A stretch of DNA of 64,000 nucleotides. Source: Umbelopsis ramanniana AG (taxonomy: Eukaryota; Mucoromycota; Umbelopsidomycetes; Umbelopsidales; Umbelopsidaceae). The stretch lies in NCBI RefSeq assembly GCF_025399195.1, contig NW_026252115.1:218606-282605 (forward strand), in the 5' to 3' direction. The position numbers were made by a program, and so were the translations under genes. Position 1 is the first letter of the stretch. Each line of letters starts with the position of its first letter. The notes beneath the pieces are model-generated. The model ran no database searches, was not told the DNA's origin, and was given only the letters and a program-made list of their open reading frames with translations. Of this stretch, positions 35,619 to 46,711 are shown one piece after another.

Positions 35619-36176
35619 TGTGTGAAAGAGATGGAGATCACTGATAAAACAGTTACGTAGAGTAGTAGAAGTGAGTCAATAACAGATAAAAATGGCTCGT
35701 TTGCATACTATGGCCTCTAGGAAAAAGGATGCTCTAGGTGATGAAGACGGGATATAGAAAAGAAAAAGGATATTCACACTACCACGCACTACTTATATAA
35801 ACTTTCGCATATACCACGATGACTCTTGATCCAACAATGAAAGTTCGGTGATTACGCAAACCTAACCACCACCCTACCGGGCTCTCGGGGGCTGGCTGGC
35901 TTGACTTCCTTATGCCTCATGTAGCGAGTCTAGACTCGGTCGTTATTTTACCTTCCTTTTGCTTGCGAAACCCCTTTTGATATACTTGATTGCGCTGAAC
36001 GGTAGGTAAGCTGATCAATTATTTAGGTGTTTGAAGCAAACGTCTCAATTATCTATCGGCCTTTGTCAAAAACTCCGTCACGGATCTACTGCGGCTAGCC
36101 AACGTCTATTTCAACTTTTGCCCCGGACTTTAATCCGAAAGTGTAAAAAAAAAAAAAAAAAGTTTCCTAAATCCTT
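35619..36176. promoter_or_regulatory. Divergent promoter region, MFS transporter / CDK11
   Basis: 558 bases between two opposite starts. It ends in an A-tract of 18 bases 20-30 bases before the CDK11 ATG. An A/T-rich CTTATATAAAC lies at about 35791-35801 and could be the transporter TATA box. Confidence 0.4.
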
Positions 36177-37916
36177 ATGAGCTTACGCAAATCCAAATGG
36201 GAATCCGACGAAAGTGATTCAGAAGTCCATGATCCTTCAAGTAAACGATCAAAGCCAATCAAGAAAGCCAAGGTGGGAGGCGCGGCTGCACATTCTCAGC
36301 GTGATGCATTACATACGCAAACATCGCAACCGACTACCTTGTCGGCGACGGAAGAGGAAAGGACGACGCGTATGCCTCCGGTACGACGTGTGGTTCCAAC
36401 GCCTCCGAAGCCACCCATGCCCACTTTACACAGCTGTCGCCATGTAGATAATTATGAGAAACTCAACCGAATTGAAGAGGGTGCGTATGGAATTGTCTTT
36501 CGAGCAAGAGATCGAAAAACAGGCGATATCGTGGCATTGAAGAAGTTCAAGTTGGAAAAGGAAAAGAATGGATTCCCTATTACTAGTCTTCGAGAGATCC
36601 GAACGCTTATGCTAGCCAAGCATCCGAATATTGTAAACATTCGTGAGATTGTCGTTGGAGACAAGTTTGACCAGTAAGTTCACTCAACTACCGTCACGAT
36701 CGGGAACCCAGTTGTATCTCATCATTCCCCACAGGATTTTTATGGTAATGGATTTTATTGATCACGATCTCAAGGCGCTCATGGAAGACATGAAATCTCC
36801 GTTTCTGCAGTCCGAGGTCAAGACCATTATGATCCAGCTGTTATCAGCGGTGGCTCTCATGCACGACAATTGGATGATCCATCGCGATTTAAAAACAAGC
36901 AATCTGCTGTTGAACAATAGAGGCCAAATTAAAGTGGCTGACTTTGGGCTGGCAAGGACGTATGGAAGTCCATTGGGAAACATGACTCAACTTGTCGTGA
37001 CTTTATGGTACAGGTAATCCTATCATATGAACATTTTTGGGGTGGGGCAATGTATGTTTATAGAACTCATGACGACCATCTATAGAGCGCCAGAGCTGTT
37101 GTTGGGGGCAAAAGAGTATTCCACGGCCGTCGACATGTGGTCCATTGGCTGTATCTTTGCTGAACTGGTACGCAAAGAGCCTTTACTGCCTGGTAGAAGT
37201 GAAATCGAACAACTGGATAAGGTAATGCATCGATGTTTAATATTTGGAAAAAAGGGGCGGTAACCAATGGGATTTGCTTTGCGCCATATAGATATTTAAG
37301 CTTCTCGGAATGCCGAACGATAAGATTTGGCCAGGTTTTTCAGATCTGCCGCATGCCAAAAATATTGCTTTTGTGAACCAACCGTAAGTTGAAACTACCA
37401 TGAAGAATGCAATGGATTTATATTCAACTTTGTTCTTATTTTTATTTCTTAGCTACAATAATTTGCGTAGCAAGTTCTTATACCTAACAGAAGCAGGCAT
37501 TGATCTCATGTCAAAGTTGTTAACGTATGATCCCAAAAAGAGAATATCCGCTGAAGAAGCGCTCAACCATCCCTACTTTTCGTAAGTAGAATAGAACCGG
37601 TATCAAGCGAACATGGCGCATGTCACAGTAGCTCATCCACGTTCGTTTATTTCACAGCGAAAGTCCCGCACCGAAAGACCCGGCAATGTTCCCAACTTGG
37701 CCGTCCAAGGGCTCAGGTGAAAAGTGAGTCTTCATTGATGGGCAATGTAACTATTAAACCTTGCACTAACAGACAGTTTCCTTCAGGCGAAAAACATATC
37801 TCAGTCCATCCGCTCCACAAGCGTCTCATGCCGGCATGGAAGACGACGATACATTGTCAGGAACGCTTTTTGGCGGTACGTCCGAATCAACGGGCTTCCA
37901 ATTGCGCATTGCATAA
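36177..37916 (+). CDS. CDK11: CDK11-type (PITSLRE) cyclin-dependent kinase (442 aa, 7 exons)
   Basis: Exons are 36177-36673, 36735-37013, 37086-37221, 37292-37383, 37453-37581, 37658-37723 and 37787-37916, 1329 bases in all. A short N-terminal extension of about 90 residues is basic and Ser-rich. The kinase domain then runs from [16 protein letters not shown] (glycine loop) through the ALKK lysine, the family-defining PITSLRE helix, [18 protein letters not shown] and [19 protein letters not shown]. It finishes with [20 protein letters not shown], as in CDK11. The N-terminus is far shorter than in animal CDK11. By family the kinase acts in transcription and splicing with an L-type cyclin. Confidence 0.95.
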
Positions 37917-38040
37917 AACATAGACAGCATACATTGGGTCAGGCATAAAATTGTTGATGTTTTGAAAAATAAATCAAATGTATTTCACAGGATTTTTCAC
38001 AAACACCCCCCAGGATAGAAGAAAAAAATAGATGCGTAAT

Positions 38041-38726
38041 TTAAAATACAGTGCGCTTATCAGTCATGACGCGAACAATGGATCCTGGGCCAGCAACTTC
38101 GGTCAACTGTGAAAGGTACATTAGTACATATACGATGTTGTCCATTCTCTTATGTGATCACCTAATATACCTTTTCATGCCAGTTCAATATCATGCCAGA
38201 GTTGAATTGCTCAGGCTTTGAAAGCGCGGCATACAAGTACTTCATGAGGACATCCTGTTGGTCCAAATTCAATCCTTTGATCGCTGTTGGGATATCGTTT
38301 GCTCTAAACTGGTTGAGCACATCAACCACGGTTTTTATGTTCTTTGCCTAGAGTCATTGTTAGAACCCAGGCCGAGACAAACCCAGCTCTCTCCATACTT
38401 TTACTTTACCTTGGCACTCTCGAGGTTGCGTCCATAGGGCGGATCCTCCAAGGACTTGGTCAAGGCATCGCTGTTGTTACCTCTACGAGATGGCAATGCA
38501 GAAGCGGGTTTTAGTACACTTTTAATACTGGTAAGGTACGGTACATGCGGTGGGGGGCAATGCCATTGGCTTACCTGGTGAGTAGATTTCTAACATCGGT
38601 AGCTCTGGCATCGACAACGGAATTTATCTCGTCGATGGATCGACCAGACTCGGCGTCAGCCAAGATTTCTTCTTCAGTGTAGATGTCTTCGTCGTACTGG
38701 TCAATGTCAATGCGTCTGAAGGCCAT
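38041..38726 (-). CDS. ARPC5: ARPC5, p16 subunit of the Arp2/3 complex (155 aa, 4 exons)
   Basis: Exons are 38041-38106, 38171-38347, 38410-38482 and 38575-38726, 468 bases in all. The sequence shows the ARPC5 pattern: an acidic N-terminus with RRIDIDQYDED, then ATDVRNLLTRGNNSDALTKSL, PPYGRN, VLNQFRANDIPTAIKGL, LMKYLYAAL and the C-terminal LNWHEKLTEVAGPGSIVRVM. It is a structural subunit of the actin-branching Arp2/3 complex in the cytoplasm. Its start is 134 bases from the divergent TIM21 start. Confidence 0.93.
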
Positions 38727-38860
38727 GATGTGGGTTGGTGCTGTAACGAAGGTGAGTACGCGGGATTTTAAAAATTCCCTTTAACGAGAGAGACTTACCT
38801 TTGCACGCCCTACGTCATTCTCCAACCCCTCCCCTACCATCTTTAGCCTTCAGATAAAAA
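38727..38860. promoter_or_regulatory. Bidirectional promoter, ARPC5 / TIM21
   Basis: Only 134 bases separate the two divergent start codons, so the genes must share promoter DNA. No clear TATA box is seen. Confidence 0.5.
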
Positions 38861-39559
38861 ATGCTGCGTCGATCCGTCACAAACCTACGAGGTCCTCTTC
38901 TCAAACAACAACAGCGAGCATTCTCAGCAAGTCGACCAAGTCTCGCTAATGACACTCGCCGTTCTGCTTTGATCTCACAACAAACTGTCAAGGAATGGAA
39001 GGACCTGACTGCCCCACAAAAAGTCGTGGCTGCTACCAAGACCTCTGCTAATATAGGTTTAATCTTGGCTGGAGCTGCTGTCACTGGCACCATTCTGTAT
39101 TACGTTGGTTCCGAGCTATTCAGCTCTCAAAGCTCGACCCATATATTTTCGGACGCGCTGGACCGCGTGCGTCAACATGAAGAATTGAGTGCTATGCTAG
39201 GCTCTCCTATCAAAGGTCATGGAGAACCAAGTCGAAGTCGATCACGCCGAAATAGACGGATATTACATCAACTTGCTCAGGACTCGGAGGGAAAGGAGCA
39301 TTTGCTTATGCGTTTTTATGTTGAAGGACCCGACAATGAAGGTACCTGCATGGTCAATATGGTGAAGGACGATAGGGGCAAATGGCAATATCGCCAGCTT
39401 TATGTGGATGTTCCTGGTTAGTACACAGCGCAGTGGCAGGCCCATGTGGATTTGCGCATTATGTCGTTAAACTAATCGTGCTTTTACTTCCCAGGCCAAG
39501 GTCTTCCTTCTCGCCGTATATTCATTGAAGGCTCAGCGAATATGGCTAGAGGAGCATAG
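38861..39559 (+). CDS. TIM21: TIM21-like subunit of the mitochondrial TIM23 translocase (206 aa, 2 exons)
   Basis: Exons are 38861-39416 and 39495-39559, 621 bases in all. The N-terminus (MLRRSVTNLRGPLLKQQQRAF) is an Arg-rich mitochondrial presequence. The linker contains WKDLTAPQKVVAATKTSAN, followed by one membrane helix (GLILAGAAVTGTILYYVGSEL) and an intermembrane-space domain with SDALDRVRQHEELSAMLG, RFYVEGP and a short last exon ending RRIFIEGS. This order matches TIM21, which binds TOM and TIM23 during protein import. The length is usual for the family. Confidence 0.9.
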
Positions 39560-39948
39560 AAGCTGAAAAGGATACGACATTGAACACAAGGTTCAAGTAA
39601 AATGAAACTGTTATAGAGGCTGGTCGGTATACCATCTCAGTAAGTGCTGACCGGTAAAAGTTGGACTGGGCTAGTAGCATATAAATCGAATGAATTTATC
39701 ATGATCCAAAAGCAAAAAATAAATAGTAACAGAGTCTATTCACTCCATCGTGAGCAGCTATCTATCCAGAGTTGATATACGTAACTTGTATGAACATTTG
39801 ATTGTCGGACCCCTATAGTGAGGCATGACTTTCATAAGCGTTATGGTCATCGACATATGAACAACCACGGCTTGCCAATGGTGGAAAGCAAGTGTGAACA
39901 GCGTTTTGCAACTAGTGATGCATACCTATATTTATTCAAAATATATTT

Positions 39949-41195
39949 TCATGACATTGGAAGATTATCATATCTCAAATATGTCTGTCCTCTTTGTCTT
40001 CTCCAAAAGTTGCTGGTTTTAACCATCTCCTTGTCGCACAAAAACCAATACTTTTGAAAAAACACTGGACCAATCTCCCAGCCTTGCGTAAAGAGTGGGT
40101 CACCGCCCCAAACATTACAATGCTCGTGAAGGTCATCCATGAACCTCTCAATGTCAATCACACTTAGATTCAATATAATTCGATCCCTCATGGACGCCCA
40201 AGGAATGATATCAATAACAGGAGGATGTGTAATCGTCAACTGCAACTGGGAAGGTTTGAATATATCGGGCGATACCGTAAATTCGGTATCCAGCATGGTT
40301 TCCCTGATACCGGTGAATAAAGAGCAAATTCTAGCCATGGTAAACGATTGTAGGTCTATTCGTCTTGGTACTGTGGTTCCCAGGGGGGTTTGGCAGCATT
40401 CGTTCATCAAGTTCTTCAATATGGGACTGAATGAAGATGCCTGTTGTGAAAAGTGAGGATGTTCCGGTATTTTCGTTTGGTCTTCACCAACATGGATCAG
40501 TTTCGCAATGGCGTTGATTTGTTCTGCTGAAGCTATCGGTGGTTGATAGGATGATTCTATCTGATTGTCTCTATAAGCGGACGACTTGTTGGCCAACGTA
40601 TCATCGTCGGCATCTATTATGGTAAAGCTAATGTTCGAGTTAGTTTAATTAAAACTCCCTCTATAGCGGAACTTTCTAGTAAACTGTTTGTTGGCTTACA
40701 TGTTATCATGGCTCTTTTCACTTTCAGACGTTTCAGAGCTAGTAGTCGCTTTTTCAAAGGTTAGCTCTACATTGACAGGGAGGGCAAGTTCATTGGCCTC
40801 TTGCTGAATACGCAATCGACTTTCCTCCTTCAACTGCTCTGCCATTTTGACAATGAGGGCTGACAGTTGTAAATTCTTGTCATTGGCAGCCTGAAGTGCG
40901 GTTCGGTGATGTTGAACCTTGACGTCTTCGCTTTTACTTAACAGTGCAATTTGCTGTTCGAGATCTTGGATATATTGCTGCCGCCTCTTGCCTGCCAAAC
41001 AGTATATTAACGCCTCAGTGGCACACAACCGGTACAAGCCTTACACAACTTACGATATTGCCTCTGTGCTATCTTATTATAGTCTCTCTTCTTGGAACTT
41101 TCCTCATTGCTCGAAGATGGGTCTTTTTCCAGCATGTTGTGTGGATGGAGAGCAGGTTCATATTTTCCTGCTGAAATTTTAAAAATTCGTACCAT
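39949..41195 (-). CDS. bZIP transcription factor with C-terminal DUF3425 domain (370 aa, 3 exons)
   Basis: Exons are 39949-40627, 40700-40991 and 41054-41195, 1113 bases in all. The basic region KKRDYNKIAQRQYRKRRQQY crosses the first intron and is followed by leucine heptads. The C-terminal half has the DUF3425 pattern, with THPPVIDIIPWASMRDRII near residue 280 and a WGGDPLFTQGWEIGP region. Fungal factors of this type often control nutrient use or secondary metabolism. It lies 206 bases beyond the end of the flavin monooxygenase gene, same strand, so it is a candidate regulator of the neighbouring aromatic genes. The 5' end is uncertain: TTTCAG just downstream of the chosen ATG could be a splice acceptor. 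Confidence 0.85.
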
Positions 41196-41400
41196 GTGAT
41201 TAATAATGCTACGGAAAGTAGCCCACAGCCTGCACGCACCGGCAGTTCTTGCCACTTTTCGTACGCCTTAACGTTCTAAGACTCAGCGCTGTTGGCCCGT
41301 GCTTCAATCACTCATTCATGCAAAAATGGTTGCTTTATTGAAAATTCTCGATGATGGGGCAATGCCGTTGCCTAAATGATTTTATTCGGTCCCTACCATT

Positions 41401-43269
41401 TCATGATAGTAGCTTGGCCAGACTTGCTGCAGCTTCATCTAACTCAGTCTTATCATTGCAAGTTGCGAAAACATATCGGTCTGGTCTCACGATTATGTAC
41501 TTGCTGTTAGCAACCTCTTTTTTGATGCGGTAAATATCAAAATCTACAGGCTTGAGGCGTCCTTCGCATAGGGGTGAGGCAGCAAATTCTTCAATGGTAG
41601 CAATGCGGGCGATCCGGAAGCTATCGTTTGTGTTACGTTCTAGTGGATCATGGACAAGGAAAGTTGCATCTTGGATAGCCAACTCGCCGTTGGAAAGGTT
41701 CTCAATATCAACAAGAGCGTCAGCGGCATCGGCAACCTCGGATAGTTTGTCCACTAATACGACCAGTTGGAAGAGGCATTTTTTAGAGCCGTCAAATATC
41801 AGATCGTCAGTGAAAACGATCTCCGCATGGTCATTGCCAGAGGTCAACCGTTTGGCAAATCTTTGAGGGAAAAGAAGACCACCAGCACCTTTTGGAATAA
41901 AAGCCATACCCTCTTCAAATTTATACTTGTGCAGTCCATTTCGAGTATCGCCTTTGGCCAGAATACGGCGCACTTGAGGAATTTGTTGCAGAGTCCAAAG
42001 ACCCCAATCTCGGATGAAGTTTTTGAGGAAATTCTTCTCTGTTACGAAACGACCGTTTTCGACCGTTGTGTTCAAAGACCTATCAAGTTGTTGTTTGCGT
42101 TCTGTGTACCATCCTTTGAAGAGCAATTCATAGTCCTTGAAATTGGATCGACAGGCTACCGCTAATCTCCACGCCAAACCGGAAGCGTCTCTAAACCCGG
42201 AGGCAATGCCTTGACCACCAAAGGGAGGGAACACATGGGCTGCATCACCACTAAGGAGAACACGACCAAGAGACCACTTGTTACAACTGCGAGCGGCAAA
42301 TGTAAACGGCCTGCAGCGTAGAGTTTCAATGCAGTCTTCAGGATAAGTCACGTCTTGCGGGAGACCATATTTCCTTCCAGAGTGGGTAATATACGGGAAG
42401 ACGATTTTCTTGATACTCTCATATTCAGACATCTTGTGCCCGTCTTCCTCTTGGATGACGACAAATTCGAATCGCCACAAGCGTTCGTCCGGTGGGCCAA
42501 ATCTGCCGCAAACCGCGGGTCGTTCAGGATTACATAGAAATCTGAAGTCTGACGGAAAGAACTTCTCATAAACGTCTTCAGGGGTGTAGCCAAGCTTCCA
42601 CAGCGGAAAATTTGGATGCGAGTCTTCTGTAGGAAGGGTAATCTTCCAGTTGAGTGCAACCCAAGTCTCATTATACTTTGTATTGGTGTTTTCCATTATA
42701 ATGCCCTTGGGCTCTAGATATTGTTTTCTGGTAAAGCCAGTCTTGCCATCTGCTGCCACTAGAAATTTTGAACAAATTTTGACGATGGACCCTTCCTTGT
42801 CTTTGTAGTTGACATACACGTTCTCTTGGTCTTCTGAAATGTTCACAACGGTTGATGACGGACGAAAATCAACAGTAGGTTCTCTTGACATTTTCAATCG
42901 CATATTTTTCTCCAATGCCGGTTGCTTGTGACCAAGAAGGCCCATATGGCCACCTCCACCATCACTAAGTCCCATGTCGAAGGTGAGGAAAGGTTGTCTG
43001 TATAGGTCGTTGTGGACTCCAGCGACAAATTTCACTTTTTCCACGTATGTGCCAATGTCTGTGTACACATGACTATACAGCCCAAGGCCCTGCACAAGTC
43101 GGATACCGTCTTCGTCTAGTGCAATACCCCTAGGATCAGTGACAATTTCTTGCTCCTTCTCGAGGACTATGCACCGGATATTCATGATGCCCAGGTATCC
43201 AGCCAGCAAAGCTCCAGTAGGGCCGCAGCCGCAAATGATAACATCAGTGTCTTGTGTTGGCGAAACCAT
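41401..43269 (-). CDS. Class A FAD-dependent aromatic hydroxylase (phenol hydroxylase-like; 622 aa)
   Basis: Single exon. The N-terminal Rossmann motif is VIICGCGPTGALLAGYLG, followed by the LEKE region and the PRGIALDEDG motif. The DG motif is FLVAADGKTGFTRK near residue 185. The GD motif is RVLLSGDAAHVFPPFGGQG near residue 345, then WRLAVA. A C-terminal thioredoxin-like domain, as in phenol hydroxylases, fills the last 170 residues. By family it uses NAD(P)H and O2 to add a hydroxyl group to a phenolic ring. It is divergent from the FAH-fold gene with 256 bases between starts. The lack of introns contrasts with nearby housekeeping genes. Confidence 0.9.
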   Translation of the reverse strand: MVSPTQDTDVIICGCGPTGALLAGYLGIMNIRCIVLEKEQEIVTDPRGIALDEDGIRLVQGLGLYSHVYTDIGTYVEKVKFVAGVHNDLYRQPFLTFDMGLSDGGGGHMGLLGHKQPALEKNMRLKMSREPTVDFRPSSTVVNISEDQENVYVNYKDKEGSIVKICSKFLVAADGKTGFTRKQYLEPKGIIMENTNTKYNETWVALNWKITLPTEDSHPNFPLWKLGYTPEDVYEKFFPSDFRFLCNPERPAVCGRFGPPDERLWRFEFVVIQEEDGHKMSEYESIKKIVFPYITHSGRKYGLPQDVTYPEDCIETLRCRPFTFAARSCNKWSLGRVLLSGDAAHVFPPFGGQGIASGFRDASGLAWRLAVACRSNFKDYELLFKGWYTERKQQLDRSLNTTVENGRFVTEKNFLKNFIRDWGLWTLQQIPQVRRILAKGDTRNGLHKYKFEEGMAFIPKGAGGLLFPQRFAKRLTSGNDHAEIVFTDDLIFDGSKKCLFQLVVLVDKLSEVADAADALVDIENLSNGELAIQDATFLVHDPLERNTNDSFRIARIATIEEFAASPLCEGRLKPVDFDIYRIKKEVANSKYIIVRPDRYVFATCNDKTELDEAAASLAKLLS

Positions 43270-43525
43270 AAAAGTGTGGGTGTTAAAGAAGGTAACAGGT
43301 GCTTTTTTTTGGCGGATTATATAAATCTATGATTCTGGATTCAATCGGATAAATTGGGAACGCGAGGATGTGTGGGTAATTGGATGGTGGAAGAAATTGG
43401 ACGGAAATCTTCGCCTAAACTTTCTAGGCGTCCCGTGAAACAATGTCCGCGGTTACAGCCAGGCACTACATAAAACCAGACTCTATTCTGTCAGCATTTT
43501 TACACCTTCATTCAGAAATAACATC
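43270..43525. promoter_or_regulatory. Divergent promoter, aromatic hydroxylase / FAH-fold hydrolase
   Basis: 256 bases between two opposite starts of functionally related genes, suggesting joint control. TATATAAT is seen at about 43318-43325 near the hydroxylase, and CTACATAAAAC at about 43466-43476, 55 bases before the FAH start. Confidence 0.5.
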
Positions 43526-44380
43526 ATGTCCTGGACTCATTTGATTCGCTTTATTGCCAAGGAAGACGCCAAGGTCCATTTGGGTCAACTTGTCGACACT
43601 GCTCGTGATATTGGTTTGGACAGTATCTCCGGACATCCCATCACTGCCTACGAGGTACAAGGAAGTGTTTTTGATGGCAAGGTTACAGGAAAGGAGCTTA
43701 CAGTCCAGCAACTGCTTTGTCCAATTACCCGAGACCAATGCGACTACATTCGTTGCGTTGGACTTAACTACAAAGATCACGCCGAGGAAGCCAACCTTCC
43801 TCTTCCCAAGGTCCCCATCCTATTCAGCAAGCCTCGATCAGCCCTAATTGGTCCCTACCCAGAAGCCGTTAAGATTCCAAAGTGTGCACAAGATGAAACA
43901 AGTGACTACGAAGCAGAGCTCTGTGTCATCATTGGAAAAACTGGAAGAGACATTAAAGAAGAGGACGCATACAATTATGTTTTGGGTTATACTGCATCCA
44001 ACGATATCAGCGCTAGAAAGCTTCAACTTTCTCAAAGTCAGTGGTGCTTTGGCAAAGGTCTTGATGATTCTATGCCCATTGGTCCTGTGGTTGTGTCGCC
44101 TAGTGTTATTAAGGATCCCCACACTCTCTCCATCAAAGCCATTTACAATGGTACTACCGTCCAAAGTGGCCACACACAAAATATGATCTTCACCATTCCT
44201 CAAATGATCGCATACTTTTCCCAAGGAACCACCCTTGAGGCGGGTACTATCATTGTCACCGGTACTCCTGCTGGTATTGGAATTGTCAAGAACCCCCGTG
44301 TGTTCCTTGAGGATAAATCAGACATTCGAGTTGAGATTGAGAATATTGGAACATTGATAAATAAGGTTGAATATGAATAA
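43526..44380 (+). CDS. Fumarylacetoacetate hydrolase (FAH) family enzyme (284 aa)
   Basis: Single exon. After an N-terminal domain of about 60 residues comes the FAH core: CVGLNYKDHAEEAN, PILFSKPRSALIGP, DYEAELCVIIGKTGRDI, GYTASNDISARKLQ, then KGLDDSMPIGP and the C-terminal IVTGTPAGIGI. The acidic metal ligands (E in YEAELCV, D in NDISAR) are present. FAH-fold enzymes cleave or decarboxylate 2-oxo acids from aromatic ring opening. With a ring hydroxylase on one side and an extradiol dioxygenase on the other, processing of a ring-cleavage product is likely. The exact substrate is not readable. Confidence 0.9.
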   Translation: MSWTHLIRFIAKEDAKVHLGQLVDTARDIGLDSISGHPITAYEVQGSVFDGKVTGKELTVQQLLCPITRDQCDYIRCVGLNYKDHAEEANLPLPKVPILFSKPRSALIGPYPEAVKIPKCAQDETSDYEAELCVIIGKTGRDIKEEDAYNYVLGYTASNDISARKLQLSQSQWCFGKGLDDSMPIGPVVVSPSVIKDPHTLSIKAIYNGTTVQSGHTQNMIFTIPQMIAYFSQGTTLEAGTIIVTGTPAGIGIVKNPRVFLEDKSDIRVEIENIGTLINKVEYE

Positions 44381-45670
44381 ACTTTGTTGGCTTAGTCTGA
44401 TTACAACAGAAACTATTTAGATAGCGCCATTAAACGTAAATGCCTCTTGAGCAATAAACAAGCACCTTTTCTTTTCAATTCTATCACTGTAAACAATGAA
44501 GAACATGTTGCAAGTTTGTACTATCGTGTAACTTTTACATCCTTCTCATTCCTTTTCCAGCAACGTGAGATCCGGCTTGGCAAATTCCCGCTGAGATTCC
44601 ACTGACCTCAACCACCGTGGTTACATTATCTATAGTATTAGATGATGAGCACATGATGAGCTTCCGGCAAGGCCAATTCACAGTGCTACACTAGTGTGCC
44701 AAAGTAGGCAAATATCTGCTTATGATCTATGCCAAACATCTTTTCAAGCAGTTTACATCGAAAATGAAGAGACTCTTATCCATCTATTTAACTCAATTTC
44801 TGCTATGTAATTTATTTTAAATTCAGATACAATTACTGTGCTTAATGTGTGCTGTAACTTCTGGCACATTCACAAACTACATAGTGTATGTTAACATTGG
44901 CATCATTGACATACGGGATAGGGTGAACTTTGGCCGAAATAAAAGTTAAACCGGCCAAAGAAAATGTGCTGATGTTCAATCTGTATTGATAACTTGTTAT
45001 TAATTGGATTGGAGCACGTTGGATGTGTATGAGAAGTTTGAATGATTGGCCAGGGAAGCAAGTGATTGCGAAAGTCAAGACAAAGTGGCATCCCGGAGTT
45101 TGATTCTGCTCTGAAATATTAGCCGGCAAGCCTAGGCAGCGTTAAGGTTCCTCTCACAATGCCCCACACTTCTTGAAACGATTGACCATTCATCGTATTT
45201 GATGCGATGAAAGTAGCATACTATCATTCTCAATTGAAATAAGAAGTGCTTCATTGCTTATACGTTGGAAAATATCTGCCAGATGCCTTGAAATCAGCTT
45301 TTCAGTGCCGCCTTGCCCAATTCACAACAAGAAACTTTGCTCTCCCACATCCCCAATGGGGAATACTCCATCGTCCTTTCCCATAAGAAGTTACACAGCC
45401 TATGTCCTCTACAATTCAAGTGAGTCAATATCAGCGGATATATGACGCCGTTCGATGTGCGAAAAAGTTTTGAGCGGCGTTCGTTGCTTGTGAAAATAGC
45501 AATCATTAGACCGGCCTATCAAATGCATTGGGTTGGTATTTCCGGGAGAAGGCAAGGATGAATTATTACTTGTACTCTGGCGTCTCCCCGCAGTCACCTG
45601 ATTGAAAACTTAGAATATATCAGCGCTGTAAAATATCTGTATCCTGAAACGAAAAAGCTCTTATTCCAAC
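44381..45670. other. 1.3 kb spacer inside the aromatic gene group
   Basis: An 80-residue open stretch on the minus strand (about 44842-45110) alternates hydrophobic and polar residues and has a CTAATATTTCAG acceptor-like sequence at its 5' side, but no upstream exon joins it in frame. I do not call it a gene. No other signal is seen. Confidence 0.4.
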
Positions 45671-46711
45671 ATGAAACCAAATACATATTCTATCGTGCCA
45701 GACACCGTGGAAGCTGAAGGAACAAGCGAGACGCTCGATGACTTCCGAAAAGAATTTTCCATTGATCAGCAAGCACAGATTCGTCTTGTCAAGGTTGCCC
45801 ATATGCGTTACAGACACCCTGACCTGGAGGAAATAACCAGCTTCATGGAGGACTTTGGGATGATTGTTACCAAGAAGTCTGAAGACAAAGTATGGTTCCG
45901 AGGATATAGTAGTGATCAATACGTCTACTATGCCGAGAAAGGTGAACGACAGTTTCTTGGAGGAACTTTTGAGGTTGAGTCCTTTGCCGACCTAGAAAAG
46001 GCTGCTAAGCTCTCTGGTGCTACTGAAATTCAAGAACTCGTTGAAGCTCCCGGAGGTGGCCATCTCGTTACTGTATATGATCCTCTCGGTTTTCCTGTCA
46101 ACTTGATGTATGGCCAAACTCCTGCAGAAGTCCCAGAGCCTCCAACCCAGCCAGTTGTCAACTTTGTAGCTGAAAAATCAAGAAAGAGAGCCTTCCAACG
46201 GTTTCAGCCCGGTCCAGCTGCTGTACACAAATTAGGTCACTTTGGCATGTCCGTTACAGACTTCCCATCACAACTCAAGTTTTACGTGACCAACTTCAAT
46301 ATCGTTCCAACTGATTACCTCTATGTCGAACATGGTGGTCAGAAGATCAGAGCATCCGTCTTTGCTCGTATTGATAGAGGTGAAGATTACGTTGACCATC
46401 ACACCTTCTTCCTCTCTCATGGTGCATCCAATCACGTTCATCACTGCTCCTTCGAAGTACAAGATTACGATGCACAACAATTGGGTCACCAGTGGTTGGC
46501 CAAGAAGGGTTACAAGTCTGTCTGGGGTATTGGTAGACATATTCTTGGATCTCAAATCTTTGATTACTGGTGGGACACGACTGGCAACATGGTTGAGCAC
46601 TATGCTGATGGCGATGTTGTTAACAACAAGACTCCTATAAACTATGTAGCAGCTGGAGATGAATCTCTTGCAGTTTGGGGTCCTGAGCTTCCCAAGATCT
46701 TCCTCTCATAA
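45671..46711 (+). CDS. Two-domain type I extradiol ring-cleavage dioxygenase (VOC fold; 346 aa)
   Basis: Single exon. The N-terminal VOC module (about 38-150) starts VKVAHMRYRHPDLEEITSFM and ends VTVYDPLGFPVNLMYG. The C-terminal module (about 190-310) carries the probable metal triad: His in KLGHFGMSVTDFP, His in NHVHHCSFEV and Glu in GNMVEHYADG. This arrangement is typical of catechol 2,3-dioxygenase and dihydroxybiphenyl dioxygenase, which open a catechol ring next to the two hydroxyls using Fe(II) and O2. The context (hydroxylase, FAH-fold enzyme) fits a meta-cleavage pathway. The substrate is unknown. Confidence 0.88.
   Translation: MKPNTYSIVPDTVEAEGTSETLDDFRKEFSIDQQAQIRLVKVAHMRYRHPDLEEITSFMEDFGMIVTKKSEDKVWFRGYSSDQYVYYAEKGERQFLGGTFEVESFADLEKAAKLSGATEIQELVEAPGGGHLVTVYDPLGFPVNLMYGQTPAEVPEPPTQPVVNFVAEKSRKRAFQRFQPGPAAVHKLGHFGMSVTDFPSQLKFYVTNFNIVPTDYLYVEHGGQKIRASVFARIDRGEDYVDHHTFFLSHGASNHVHHCSFEVQDYDAQQLGHQWLAKKGYKSVWGIGRHILGSQIFDYWWDTTGNMVEHYADGDVVNNKTPINYVAAGDESLAVWGPELPKIFLS

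Noticed and set aside
44842-45129. Possible small secreted-type protein or second exon between the FAH and dioxygenase genes
   Set aside because: The track start is not ATG, and no upstream exon joins in frame through the acceptor-like CTAATATTTCAG. The evidence is too weak.
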